This document shows, piece after piece, positions 34,894 through 42,858 of a stretch of DNA of 64,000 nucleotides. Every line of letters starts with the position of its first letter. Within the stretch, counting starts at the first letter, position 1. Source of the DNA: an uncultured Oscillibacter sp. (lineage in GTDB: Bacteria > Bacillota > Clostridia > Oscillospirales > Oscillospiraceae); assembly GCA_910589315.1 (NCBI GenBank), contig CAJUTB010000005.1, positions 1 through 64,000 of the forward strand. Reading direction: 5' to 3'. The notes below the pieces were generated by a model. That model saw only the letters and a list, made by a program, of their open reading frames with translations. It ran no database searches and was not told where the DNA came from. The position numbers and the translations under genes were made by a program.

Positions 34894-35418
34894 ATGAATT
34901 CGGCTTTGATCATTGGAGTAGTGTTTGGAATCCTGGGGATTGTCCTGATGGTGTTCCTGGTGATTGTGGCGGTTGTGTTTATTATCGGGCTATTCCAGGG
35001 GTGGAAGAAGGGGAGCAGGAGGCGTCAGGCCAACGCGGAGGCCCAGCGGCGGCGTCACGGCGGCAGGACGGTGCTGGAATGGCCCTGGCCGCGGGTGAGC
35101 GGCGACCCGGACCCGGAATTTGGAGAGCTGTTTGAGGAATTTCCCAAAAAGGGCGGCGGCAGCGCGCGGTTTTATGAGACGGGCCTTGTGCTGGATGGAA
35201 AACGGGTGCCTTACGACACGCTGTCTGACATCTACTTCGACGAAGGCTGCGAAGAACGGGGCAAGGATTTGAAAGAGGCCATCCAAAACTCCGCCGTGCT
35301 GTGGCTTTACCGGAAAGGCGGCTTTCACCGCACGCTGGGGATTCGGGATTTCGTGTACGGCTTCGACCATGCGGACTGCGAACATATTCGGGACGGCCTG
35401 GGGTTCCGGGACGAATAA
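34894..35418 (+). CDS. Single-helix membrane protein of unknown function
   Basis: The 174-residue product has an N-terminal membrane helix (ALIIGVVFGILGIVLMVFLV and IVAVVFIIGLF), a basic stretch (KKGSRRRQANAEAQRRRHGG), and a soluble domain with GSARFYETGLVLDGKRVPYDTLSDIYF that resembles membrane-linked PH-like strands. No family is certain. GGAAGGA precedes the ATG. A perfect terminator follows, so it is a single-gene unit. Confidence 0.75.
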   Translation: MNSALIIGVVFGILGIVLMVFLVIVAVVFIIGLFQGWKKGSRRRQANAEAQRRRHGGRTVLEWPWPRVSGDPDPEFGELFEEFPKKGGGSARFYETGLVLDGKRVPYDTLSDIYFDEGCEERGKDLKEAIQNSAVLWLYRKGGFHRTLGIRDFVYGFDHADCEHIRDGLGFRDE

Positions 35419-35423
35419 AAAAG

Positions 35424-35458
35424 CGCTCCTGCCTTTGAAAAAGGCAGGAGCGTTTTGT
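35424..35458. terminator. Bidirectional terminator
   Basis: CGCTCCTGCCTTT (35424-35436) pairs with AAAGGCAGGAGCG (35440-35452). TTTTGT follows on the plus strand and TTTTTTATT on the minus strand, so it serves both converging genes. Confidence 0.9.
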
Positions 35459-35460
35459 AT

Positions 35461-35877
35461 TCAGGTATATTCGTCATAGTAAGTCCAGGTGAAAAAATCG
35501 GTGATCAGACTGATGAAAAACGCCAGCATCAAACCCAGTCCCAAATAGATGCAGGGTTCCGAATCATTTATTTTTCCCCAGGCGCAGAGCGCGATTTCTC
35601 CCGACAAAAAAACAAACTGGCTGATGTAATAGGCTTGACTGCGGGATTTCAGCTTCACCAGGCGGTTGCGTTCGTCCAGTTCTTCAACCTTGTCCGTATG
35701 GGAGTATTTTTGCGACAGGCTGCGAATCAGACTGGCCGCGCCCAGAAGGCACAGCAGCGCGATGAGTGCGCCGTCCTTCCAGTTGAAGCCCTGCTGTAAA
35801 TTCAGAACCAGATTCAACGCCGCCAGGAACAGGGCGAACAGCCCAAAGGTAAAATTCTTTTTGTGATAGATTTTCAT
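35461..35877 (-). CDS. Four-helix membrane protein, paralogue of its neighbour
   Basis: The 138-residue protein has two helices (FTFGLFALFLAALNLVL, GALIALLCLLGAASLI), a central cytoplasmic motif (SHTDKVEELDERNRLVKLKS), and two further helices (IALCAWGK..., YLGLGLMLAFFISLITDFF). It is clearly related to the product at 35899-36324, which has the same layout and the DERNRL motif. Such pairs with an XRE gene are common in Firmicutes; the function is not established. It is the last gene of a three-gene leftward operon. Confidence 0.8.
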   Translation of the reverse strand: MKIYHKKNFTFGLFALFLAALNLVLNLQQGFNWKDGALIALLCLLGAASLIRSLSQKYSHTDKVEELDERNRLVKLKSRSQAYYISQFVFLSGEIALCAWGKINDSEPCIYLGLGLMLAFFISLITDFFTWTYYDEYT

Positions 35878-35898
35878 GGTTTCCTCCGTTTTTCCACT

Positions 35899-36324
35899 TT
35901 AAGCGCGTTTGTCGTAATAAAGGTACAGAATGGACTGGGCGGTGAATGCGAAAGCGCAGGTGAAAAACACCCCCTCCGCGGCATAGACGCAGGGGCCGGG
36001 GACGTTTCCGCGGTCGCACAGAGCCAGTGCCAACGCCGCCGCCAATCCGCCCCAGATGGTGAGGTCATACGCCCGGCCCTTGGCTTTGAGGCAGTTGAGG
36101 CGGTTTCGTTCGTCCTGTTCGTTAATTTTGTCCTCTCGGGCCAGGTCGCGGGAGAGGCTGCGGATAAGGCAGGCGCTTCCGTTTATCAGAAAAGCGGCCA
36201 ATACCATAAGATCGCCTGCATTCATCTCCTGGACGCCTTTGCGGAGGTTCTGCACAAGACAGACTGTGCCCAAAAGCAGCACGGCCGCTCCGGCAGCAAA
36301 AAATTTCCGGTTATAAATCTTCAT
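35899..36324 (-). CDS. Four-helix membrane protein with DERNRL motif
   Basis: The 141-residue product begins MKIYNRKFFAAGAAVLLLGT and has the central motif REDKINEQDERNRLNCLKAK between helix pairs, the same design as the downstream paralogue. The start overlaps the XRE stop by 14 bases, so the regulator and this protein are translationally coupled. Function unknown; a regulator-plus-membrane-protein unit suggests sensing of an envelope-active compound, but that is inference. Confidence 0.8.
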   Translation of the reverse strand: MKIYNRKFFAAGAAVLLLGTVCLVQNLRKGVQEMNAGDLMVLAAFLINGSACLIRSLSRDLAREDKINEQDERNRLNCLKAKGRAYDLTIWGGLAAALALALCDRGNVPGPCVYAAEGVFFTCAFAFTAQSILYLYYDKRA

Positions 36325-36541
36325 AGTTCCGGTCCTCCAATTCCCGGTTTTCCCGCAGGCAGCAAAGTTCCTCCACCGATACGCCGAACACCTCCGCCAT
36401 CCGGTAGGCCAGCATCAGCGACGGGTTATACTGTCCCTTTTCGATGGAAATGACCGTCCGGGCGGAAACGTGGACTTGTTCCGCCAGCTGCTGCTGGGTC
36501 AGCCCGGCGGCGGTGCGGAATTCCTTTACCTTCGTTTTCAT
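36311..36541 (-). CDS. XRE-family regulator heading a membrane-protein operon
   Basis: The 76-residue protein is a compact helix-turn-helix: KTKVKEFRTAAGLTQQQLAEQ, VHVSARTVISIEKGQYNPS and LAYRMAEVFGVSVEELC. An in-frame GTG two codons upstream is an alternative start. Three identical inverted repeats flank its promoter, which points to self-repression. It leads the operon with the two four-helix membrane proteins. Confidence 0.92.
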   Translation of the reverse strand: MKTKVKEFRTAAGLTQQQLAEQVHVSARTVISIEKGQYNPSLMLAYRMAEVFGVSVEELCCLRENRELEDRNYEDL

Positions 36542-36560
36542 ATGCACCTTCTTCTGGATA

Positions 36561-36641
36561 TGAAGTATCCTTCACGTGAAGCTGACTTCATGTTACTACC
36601 ATTCCGCACTTTTGTCAAGAGGGAATGTGAAGTGTCCTTCA
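36561..36641. promoter_or_regulatory. Three copies of TGAAG-N4-CTTCA around the XRE promoter
   Basis: Perfect inverted repeats TGAAG-N4-CTTCA occur at 36561-36574, 36577-36590 and 36628-36641. The first two start 16 bases apart and cover the start site; the third lies just upstream of the -35. The arms are identical in all three and only the four-base centre differs (TATC, CTGA, TGTC), as expected for operators of the dimeric XRE protein encoded next to them. Confidence 0.8.
36590..36618 (-). promoter_or_regulatory. Promoter of the XRE operon
   Basis: On the minus strand TTGACA (36618-36613) and TAACAT (36595-36590) are 17 bases apart; the -10 abuts one operator. Confidence 0.7.
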
Positions 36642-36924
36642 TATTTTTCGTACTGGCCCGGCTTGCATTTTTCTGCGGGGTGTTGTAATATATTGGAGAA
36701 TAAAACCCTCGTTTTCCGGGGCGGAAAGAAAGCGGAACCCTTGAGCGCGCCGGAACAATCTTCCAGTAAAAAGCAAAATCCCATTGAACGGGCAGCGGCG
36801 GTCAAGCGGAAAAACGGAAGAAAAAACCTGTGAAAGCCGCTTGAGCGGCTGTGCAGATTTTGAAAAAATTCTCTTTTTCGGATCGGAATGGTGTATTCAT
36901 AGAAAGCGGGTTTATGAATATACA
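36642..36924. other. Non-coding stretch between the XRE operon and the Ldh-family gene
   Basis: I see no supported gene here. The only structure is a short perfect hairpin, AGCCGC-TTGA-GCGGCT near 36836, without a T-run. Confidence 0.5.
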
Positions 36925-36953
36925 TTGCAAGCAGCAGACATATACTGTATAAT
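36925..36953 (+). promoter_or_regulatory. Promoter of the Ldh-family gene
   Basis: TTGCAA at 36925-36930 and TATAAT at 36948-36953 are 17 bases apart, 82 bases before the start. Confidence 0.75.
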
Positions 36954-37035
36954 TGAGTATATAAATCGGAAACAAGATATTGTCCCCTCATTTGACCCGA
37001 ATGAGGAAAAAATTACGAAAGGGAAGGTGCAAGCG

Positions 37036-38127
37036 ATGCAGTATCATCATGTTGCCTACGAACCGCTGAAAACATTCTGCCAGGAGGTGTTCCAAGGCTA
37101 CGGTTTCTCTCCGGAGGAGGCGGCCCAGATTACCGCCGTTTTGCTGGAAGCGGACCTGTCGGGCATTGAGTCCCACGGCATCCAGCGGCTGATCCGGTAT
37201 CATCAGGAGATCACCGGCGGGCTGGTGAAGCTGGATGCAAAACCGGAGGTCGTGTTTGAAACGCCCCTCTCTGCCGTCGTGGAGGGCAACGACTGTATGG
37301 GGCAGACTCTAGGCGTTCAGGCCATGAATATGGCCATAGAAAAAGCAAAGGCCCACGGCTTCGGCATGATCACCGTCCGGAATTCAAACCATTACGGCGT
37401 TGCCGGGTATTATGCCCGCATGGCCGTCCAGGCGGACATGATCGGTATGTGTATGACCAATACGGAGGCGATTCTGGTGCCGACTTTTGGGCGTCAGGCC
37501 ATGCTGGGCACAAACCCGATTGCTTTCGCCATGCCTGCGGACCCGACGCCGTTTTCCTTCGACGCGGCGACGACGGTGGTGCCCCGCGGCAAGCTGGAGG
37601 TCTATGCCAAACGCGGCAGCGGACTCCCTGCGGGCTGGGCGTTGGACGAAACGGGACATGACAGCGTAGACCCCGACCGGGTGCTGAAAAATATCATTGC
37701 CAAGTCCGGCGGCGGCATTCTGCCCCTAGGCGGCTCCGGCGAAGCAACCTCCGGTTACAAGGGCTATGGGTTTGCCATGCTCTGTGAGATCTGTACGGCG
37801 ATTCTCTCCGGCGGCACAACCTCCAATTATATTTACAAAACGCCCGGACGCTCCAACATTGCCCAGTGCTTCCTTGCGCTGGATTACGGGATGTTTGGCG
37901 ACAAAACCGCCATCAAAAACGCCTTGACGACCTATCTCCAGGAGATTCGGGACTCCGACAAGGCGGAGGGAGAGGCGCGCATTTATATCCACGGTGAAAA
38001 GGCCGCCGAGTCCCGGGAGCGAGTTATGCGGGACGGCGTTTCCCTGAACGAAAAAACCTATTCCGAGATGCAGATGATCGCCGCCCATACTGGCGCGGAA
38101 GCATACCTTCCAGCATATCTGGATTGA
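37036..38127 (+). CDS. Malate/L-lactate dehydrogenase family oxidoreductase
   Basis: The 363-residue protein belongs to the Ldh family of NAD(P)-dependent 2-hydroxyacid dehydrogenases (malate, sulfolactate, ureidoglycolate and related), unlike classical LDH. Signatures are AAQITAVLLEADLSGIESHGIQRL with the catalytic His, GFGMITVRNSNHYGVAGYYARMA, LGTNPIAFAMP and SGYKGYGFAMLCEI. The exact substrate cannot be read. I chose the ATG at 37036 after GGGAAGGTG; a longer frame to 36784 crosses the promoter and is not credible. Confidence 0.9.
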   Translation: MQYHHVAYEPLKTFCQEVFQGYGFSPEEAAQITAVLLEADLSGIESHGIQRLIRYHQEITGGLVKLDAKPEVVFETPLSAVVEGNDCMGQTLGVQAMNMAIEKAKAHGFGMITVRNSNHYGVAGYYARMAVQADMIGMCMTNTEAILVPTFGRQAMLGTNPIAFAMPADPTPFSFDAATTVVPRGKLEVYAKRGSGLPAGWALDETGHDSVDPDRVLKNIIAKSGGGILPLGGSGEATSGYKGYGFAMLCEICTAILSGGTTSNYIYKTPGRSNIAQCFLALDYGMFGDKTAIKNALTTYLQEIRDSDKAEGEARIYIHGEKAAESRERVMRDGVSLNEKTYSEMQMIAAHTGAEAYLPAYLD

Positions 38128-38148
38128 CCGGTGTCAAAATAAAAAAGT

Positions 38149-38190
38149 CCCCCTGGATGGCCGTCAGGCCGTTCCAGGGGGTGCGTTTTG
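38149..38190. terminator. Bidirectional terminator
   Basis: CCCCCTGGA (38149-38157) pairs with TCCAGGGGG (38173-38181). The minus-strand side is followed by ACTTTTTTATTTTG and the plus side by TGCGTTTT, so it serves dfrA and the Ldh-family gene. Confidence 0.8.
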
Positions 38191-38207
38191 CCGGGGAGAG
38201 GGTAAAA

Positions 38208-38711
38208 TCAGGTCTTCAGCCTGGTGTTGATGTAGTCCACAAAACGATAGGTCATACCGTTTTCCGTCACCGGTTCGCCGGTGCGTTCAATCTCCCAGCC
38301 GGGCAGCTTGTCCAGGTTGGGAAAGAAGGTGTCGGCGTCGTCTACCTGGGCGTCTACCCGAGTGAGGTATACCTTCCGGCACTGGGGCAGCAGCGCGGCG
38401 TATACGCTTCCGCCGCCGATGACCCACAGCTGGTCGGAATCCACGTCCCCCGCCAGTTCCAGAGCGGCCTGGGGGCTGGGTACAATCTCGGTCTCCGGGA
38501 GGTGCAGTTCGGCGTTTTTGCTGATGACGATATTCCGGCGTTCCGGCAGCGGTCTTCCGCCGGGAAAGGTTTCCAGGGTCCGGCGGCCCAGAATAACGGT
38601 TCCGTTCAGCGTCAGCGTGCGGAAGCGGCTCATATCCTGGGGCAGAGAGAACAGAAGGTGGTCCTCCCGGCCAATGGCCCAGTTTTGGTCTGCGACAACA
38701 ATTGCGTTCAT
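38208..38711 (-). CDS. dfrA: Dihydrofolate reductase
   Basis: The 167-residue enzyme reduces dihydrofolate with NADPH. It has NAIVVADQNWAIGREDHLLF, LPQDMSRFRTLT, GTVILGRRTLETFPGGRPLPERRNIV and the WVIGGGSVYAALLP NADPH loop. AAGGAG precedes the ATG at 38711. It lies eleven bases after thyA on the same strand, so the pair recycles the dihydrofolate made by ThyA. Confidence 0.95.
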   Translation of the reverse strand: MNAIVVADQNWAIGREDHLLFSLPQDMSRFRTLTLNGTVILGRRTLETFPGGRPLPERRNIVISKNAELHLPETEIVPSPQAALELAGDVDSDQLWVIGGGSVYAALLPQCRKVYLTRVDAQVDDADTFFPNLDKLPGWEIERTGEPVTENGMTYRFVDYINTRLKT

Positions 38712-38721
38712 GGCAGTCTCC

Positions 38722-39552
38722 TTAAATGGCGATTGGTATGGTATCCTCGAAGGACGCGGGGGCATAGTGAGCCAGACGGAAGCTCTCCGGTGTGAAGGCA
38801 TAGAAGTCCGTGACCGACGGGTCCATGAAAAAGTCCGGGGCGTCCGACGGGGTCTGCTCCAGCATCTTTTCCACCAGCGGAATGTGCCGGTCGTAGATAT
38901 GGGCGTCCGCGATGACGTGGACCAGCTCGCCGGGAATCAGGCCGCTCGCCTGTGCAAACATGTGCACCAAAACGGCGTACTGCACCACGTTCCAGTTGTT
39001 GGCGGTCAGCATATCCTGGCTGCGCTGGTTCAAAATGGCATTCAGCACGTTTCCGGAGACGTTGAAGGTCATGGAATAGGCGCAGGGGTAGAGCCGCATT
39101 TCGTGCAGGTCCTGGAAGTTATACAGGCTCGTGAGAATCCGGCGGGAAGCGGGATTGTGCTTCAGGTCGTACAAAACCCGGTCCACCTGGTCCATGTCCC
39201 CCTCGGGGTAATGGTGCTTCACGGAAAGCTGATAGCCATAGGCTTTGCCAATGGACCCGTTCTCGCCGGCCCACTGATCCCAGATATGCGCGTCCAGATC
39301 GCGGATGTTGTTGGACTTCTTCTGCCAGATCCACAGCAGCTCCTTGACGGCGGTTTTCCAGTACGTGCGGCGAAGGGTCAGGATGGGAAACTCTGCTTGC
39401 AGGTCGTACCGGTTGACAAGACCAAAGGCTTTGACGGTGTGGGCAGGCGCGCCGTCCTCCCAGCGGGGGCGGACCGCTTGTCCAGTGTCCCAGACGCCGC
39501 TGGAGAGAATCTGGCGGCAGTTCTGGAGGAACAGGGCGTCGGCGTGGCTCAT
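38722..39552 (-). CDS. thyA: Thymidylate synthase
   Basis: The 276-residue enzyme methylates dUMP to dTMP. Motifs are FPILTLRRTYWKTAVKELLWIW, IWDQWAGENGSIGKAYGYQL, RLYPCAYSMTFNV with the nucleophile Cys, LNQRSQDML and HVIADAHIYDRH. The catalytic region reads PCAY rather than the usual PCH, as in the B. subtilis/phi3T-type ThyA. A weak -10 (TATAGT) is visible about 30 bases upstream. It heads the thyA-dfrA operon. Confidence 0.95.
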   Translation of the reverse strand: MSHADALFLQNCRQILSSGVWDTGQAVRPRWEDGAPAHTVKAFGLVNRYDLQAEFPILTLRRTYWKTAVKELLWIWQKKSNNIRDLDAHIWDQWAGENGSIGKAYGYQLSVKHHYPEGDMDQVDRVLYDLKHNPASRRILTSLYNFQDLHEMRLYPCAYSMTFNVSGNVLNAILNQRSQDMLTANNWNVVQYAVLVHMFAQASGLIPGELVHVIADAHIYDRHIPLVEKMLEQTPSDAPDFFMDPSVTDFYAFTPESFRLAHYAPASFEDTIPIAI

Positions 39553-39709
39553 GGCGGAGAACCTCCTTGCTTCAATTTCTTTACTATACCAAATTTCCGG
39601 GCCGCTGTATAGCGGTGTATGGCCAAAGTTTTTATGGAAATGGACGAAATTTTTGCCTGTTTCTCTAAAGTTTGCACAAAAGATTCCAGAGATTTGTGAG
39701 AAATTTTCA

Positions 39710-39738
39710 TTGTGGAAAGGTTAAAATTGCGTTAAGAT
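39710..39738 (+). promoter_or_regulatory. Candidate promoter of the second MATE gene
   Basis: TTGTGG at 39710-39715 and TAAGAT at 39733-39738 are 17 bases apart, 66 bases before the start. Confidence 0.5.
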
Positions 39739-39804
39739 AAGGCCAAAACGTATGGGCGCGGTAGGACATCCGCTGTCCCGGCAGGAGAGAGAAGGGGGAG
39801 CTTC

Positions 39805-41154
39805 ATGGAAACCAAGGAAATCGAATTCAGCAATCAGGATCTTCGGCGGCTGATTGTGCCGCTGATCATTGAACAGCTTCTGGCAATCACCGTGGGCCTG
39901 TGTGATTCGCTGATGGTGTCCCAGGTGGGAGAGGCGGCGATTTCCGCCGTATCGCTGGTGGATTCGGTCAACGTGCTGCTGGTGAACGCTTTCGCGGCCC
40001 TGGCCACCGGCGGCGCAGTCATTGCGGGGCAGTACTTAGGGCGGCGGGAGATGGAAAAGGCCGGACACTCCGGCGCGCAGCTTCTGCTGTTCATGATAGA
40101 AGCGTCCCTGCTGGTAATGGCGTTGTTTTATCTGGGAAAGGGATTTATCCTCCATGTGGTGTTCGGGCAGGTGGAGCCGGACGTGGCGGCCTACGCCGAC
40201 ACCTATTTTGTCATCGTGGAAGCCTCCATTCCGTTTCTGGCAGTTTACAACGCCGGGGCGGCGTTGTTCCGCATGATGGGAAATTCCCAAATTTCCATGT
40301 GGGTATCCCTTCTGATGAATCTGATCAATGTGGGCGGCAATGCGTGGCTGATTTTCGGACTGGGCATGGGCGTGGAAGGCGTCGCCATTCCGACACTGGT
40401 TTCCCGTATGTTTGCCGCCGCATCCATTTTGGTGCTCCTGCGGCGGAAGGACCTGCCGCTGAAAATTGACCGCTTTACCCTGAAGCATGATCCCTATGTG
40501 GTCAAAAATATTCTGCGTTTCGGCGTACCCAACGGGATGGAAAGTAGTATGTTCCAGCTGGGAAAAATTCTGCTGCTCTCCACCGTCTCGGTGCTGGGCA
40601 CCGCCTCCGTGGCGGCAAACGCCATCGGCAATACATTTGCAACCTTTCACTGTATGCCGGGCCTTGCCATTGGCCTGGCGATAGTAACGGTGGTGTCCCG
40701 GTGCGTGGGGGCGGGGGACATCGGGAAGGCCCGTTTTTATACGAAAAAACTCATGAAACTGACCTATCTTTTCATGGGAATCTGCATTGCCATCACCCTG
40801 ATTGTTATGTCACCGGTCCTGCGGCTCTATAACGTTTCCCAGGAAGCGGAGAACTATGCGCGGCAGATCATCTGGTTTCACGGCATAGCGGGGGCGGTGT
40901 TCTGGCCCATGGCCTTTGCCCTGCCCAACGCCCTCCGGGCGGCGGGGGACACTCGCTTCACCCTGGTAGCGTCCTCTGTTTCCATGTGGACGATGCGGGT
41001 GGGATTTGGCATTCTCCTGGGCCGCTTTTGGGGGATGGGCGTGGTTGGAATCTGGGTGGCGATGTTTTTCGACTGGCTGCTGCGGATCGCACTGTTTGTC
41101 CCCCGTTTCCATGGGCACAAATGGGAAACTATGGGGCTGGCGAAGGATGCCTGA
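39805..41154 (+). CDS. MATE-family efflux transporter
   Basis: The 449-residue protein has twelve predicted helices, opening RRLIVPLIIEQLLAITVGLCDSLMVSQVGEAAISAVSLVDS, the entry of the NorM/DinF-like branch. The second half repeats it (RFGVPNGMESSMFQLGKILLL). It exchanges a cation for drugs or metabolites; the substrate is unknown. GAAGGGGGA precedes the ATG. It shares little sequence with the MATE protein at 30530 beyond the family pattern, and converges on the next gene with a two-base gap. Confidence 0.93.
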   Translation: METKEIEFSNQDLRRLIVPLIIEQLLAITVGLCDSLMVSQVGEAAISAVSLVDSVNVLLVNAFAALATGGAVIAGQYLGRREMEKAGHSGAQLLLFMIEASLLVMALFYLGKGFILHVVFGQVEPDVAAYADTYFVIVEASIPFLAVYNAGAALFRMMGNSQISMWVSLLMNLINVGGNAWLIFGLGMGVEGVAIPTLVSRMFAAASILVLLRRKDLPLKIDRFTLKHDPYVVKNILRFGVPNGMESSMFQLGKILLLSTVSVLGTASVAANAIGNTFATFHCMPGLAIGLAIVTVVSRCVGAGDIGKARFYTKKLMKLTYLFMGICIAITLIVMSPVLRLYNVSQEAENYARQIIWFHGIAGAVFWPMAFALPNALRAAGDTRFTLVASSVSMWTMRVGFGILLGRFWGMGVVGIWVAMFFDWLLRIALFVPRFHGHKWETMGLAKDA

Positions 41155-41156
41155 GA

Positions 41157-42170
41157 TCAGACAGCGGCAAGGGCCTGTAAGAATTCGTCGATGGCGGCGG
41201 GCGGCGTGGCCCAGCTTGTGACCAGACGAATGCAGACCTGATCTGCTTTCTCCCACTCGACTTCAAATTCACAGCCCTGAGCAGTGAGCTTGGAGAAGAC
41301 CGTTTTTGGAAGAATGAAAAACTGCTGGTTGGAGGGAGATTCCACCATCAGAGGATACCCGAGCGTCCGGACGCCTTCCCGCAGGCGGAGAGCCAGTTCG
41401 TTGGCGTGGCGGGCGATGTCGAAATAGAGGCCGTCTTCCAGCAGAGCCTGGAACTGAATCCCCAGCAGGCGGCCCTTTGCCAGCATGGCCCCCCGACGTT
41501 TGATGTACCAGCGGAAGTCCGCCTGCGGCCTGGCCAGGACCAGAGCTTCGCCAAACAGCGCGCCGTTTTTCGTGCCGCCGATGTAAAACGCGTCGGTCAG
41601 CGCGGCCAGCTCCGGCAAAGATGGGCCGCCCGCGGCGATGGCCGACCCCAGGCGCGCGCCGTCGAGGTACAGGAGGAGACCGTGTGTGTCGCAGCAGGCC
41701 CGGAGGGCTTGCAGTTCTTTCAGGTTGTAAACGGTGCCGGTTTCCGTGGTGTTGGAAATGTAAACGAACCGGGGAGACACCATATGCTCCGTGCCGTCGT
41801 GGTCGTTCAGGACGCTTTCCACCAGCTCCGGGGTGAGCTTTCCGTCCGGTGCGGAGACGGTGCAGACCTTGTGGCCGGAGGCCTCAATCGCACCGGTTTC
41901 GTGGCGGCTGACGTGACCTGTGCTGGCGGCGATCACCGCTTCGTAGGGCTTCAGCAGGGCGTCGATGGCGACCAGGTTCGTCTGGGTGCCGCCCACCAGA
42001 AAGTGGACCGCCGCATCCGGCGCGTTGCAGAGCTTCCGGATGAGGTCCGCCGCTTTTTGGCAGTCCGGGTCCAGGCCGTAGCCGCAGGTTTGCCGGAGAT
42101 TGGACTCTGTAAGGGCTTGCAGGACTTTCGGATGGGCTCCTTCGCTGTAATCGTTGAGAAAACTGTGCAT
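41157..42170 (-). CDS. Threonine aldolase family PLP enzyme
   Basis: The 337-residue protein is a fold-type I PLP enzyme of the beta-eliminating lyase/threonine aldolase group: NDYSEGAHPKVLQAL, HFLVGGTQTNLVAID, HVSRHETGAIEASGHK, LYLDGARLGSAIA, and FYIGGTKNGALFGEA with the PLP lysine. Low-specificity enzymes split threonine or allo-threonine to glycine and acetaldehyde; close relatives may use other beta-hydroxy amino acids. It has its own promoter and an inverted repeat in its leader. Confidence 0.9.
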   Translation of the reverse strand: MHSFLNDYSEGAHPKVLQALTESNLRQTCGYGLDPDCQKAADLIRKLCNAPDAAVHFLVGGTQTNLVAIDALLKPYEAVIAASTGHVSRHETGAIEASGHKVCTVSAPDGKLTPELVESVLNDHDGTEHMVSPRFVYISNTTETGTVYNLKELQALRACCDTHGLLLYLDGARLGSAIAAGGPSLPELAALTDAFYIGGTKNGALFGEALVLARPQADFRWYIKRRGAMLAKGRLLGIQFQALLEDGLYFDIARHANELALRLREGVRTLGYPLMVESPSNQQFFILPKTVFSKLTAQGCEFEVEWEKADQVCIRLVTSWATPPAAIDEFLQALAAV

Positions 42171-42191
42171 AAAAACTGCCTCCTTTGGAAA

Positions 42192-42229
42192 AGTAACAAA
42201 TCGGAATTCAAAATGTAACAGAATGTTAC
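42192..42229. promoter_or_regulatory. GTAACA inverted repeat in the aldolase leader
   Basis: GTAACA-GAA-TGTTAC (42215-42229) is a perfect 6-3-6 inverted repeat, with a further GTAACA half site at 42192-42197. It lies between the minus-strand promoter and the aldolase start, a position suited to a repressor. The regulator is not identifiable here. Confidence 0.45.
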
Positions 42230-42244
42230 GGCTTTGATGTTGAA

Positions 42245-42273
42245 ATTATAACGTAATTCCTGTATAAAAGCAA
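42245..42273 (-). promoter_or_regulatory. Promoter of the aldolase gene
   Basis: On the minus strand TTGCTT (42273-42268) and a perfect TATAAT (42250-42245) are 17 bases apart. Confidence 0.7.
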
Positions 42274-42357
42274 GCAATTAGCAGGAATCTGTTTCGGCGG
42301 GGGGACTTGCGGTCCACCCGCTGCTTCAGTAAAATCGAACCGGAAAGGGAGAGAACT

Positions 42358-42843
42358 ATGAAAAAGAGAACAGCCTTCGCAATGACGGCGGTTTTGCTTT
42401 TGGGGACCGCCTGTGGTGGAACCGGAACGGACGGCGGGCAGACAGAGGCCGTGGATTTGGTGTCCCTGTACGCCGCGATGGAGGCAGAATGCGGCTGGGA
42501 AGAAGGCTATATGGCGGATATTGAGGGCGATTTGTTGGAAAGCTATTATCCGGGACTGGGCGAGATCCCGGCGAAGCAGCTGATTGCCAAAACACCTGCC
42601 ATGAGTTCCGATGTCAATGAGCTGGTATTGATGGAGTGCGAGGATTCCGGCAGCGCAGAAGACGCCGCAGTCATTCTCCAAAACCGTATTGACACACAGG
42701 CCGGCGGCGGCGCGTGGTACGCCGAATCCATGGAGGCTTGGGAGAAGGCGGAGGTGGTGCGGCAGGGCAATTATGTCGCTATGGTGGCTTCCGCCGCGCA
42801 CCAGGCGGAACTGACGGAGGATTTTAACAATGCGTTTGAATAA
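42358..42843 (+). CDS. DUF4358 lipoprotein
   Basis: The 161-residue product has a lipoprotein signal (MKKRTAFAMTAVLLLGTAC) and a C-terminal DUF4358-like domain (MSSDVNELVLMECEDSGSAEDAAVILQNRID). Such lipoproteins commonly sit beside MBOAT and DHHW genes in clostridial surface-polysaccharide loci. The ATG at 42358 follows GGGAGAG. The MBOAT gene starts 15 bases later on the same strand. Confidence 0.85.
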   Translation: MKKRTAFAMTAVLLLGTACGGTGTDGGQTEAVDLVSLYAAMEAECGWEEGYMADIEGDLLESYYPGLGEIPAKQLIAKTPAMSSDVNELVLMECEDSGSAEDAAVILQNRIDTQAGGGAWYAESMEAWEKAEVVRQGNYVAMVASAAHQAELTEDFNNAFE

Positions 42844-42858
42844 ACGGGAGGCCGTCGC

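Noticed and set aside
41155..41156. Terminator between the MATE and aldolase genes
   Set aside because: The genes converge with a two-base gap and I found no hairpin with a T-run near the junction.
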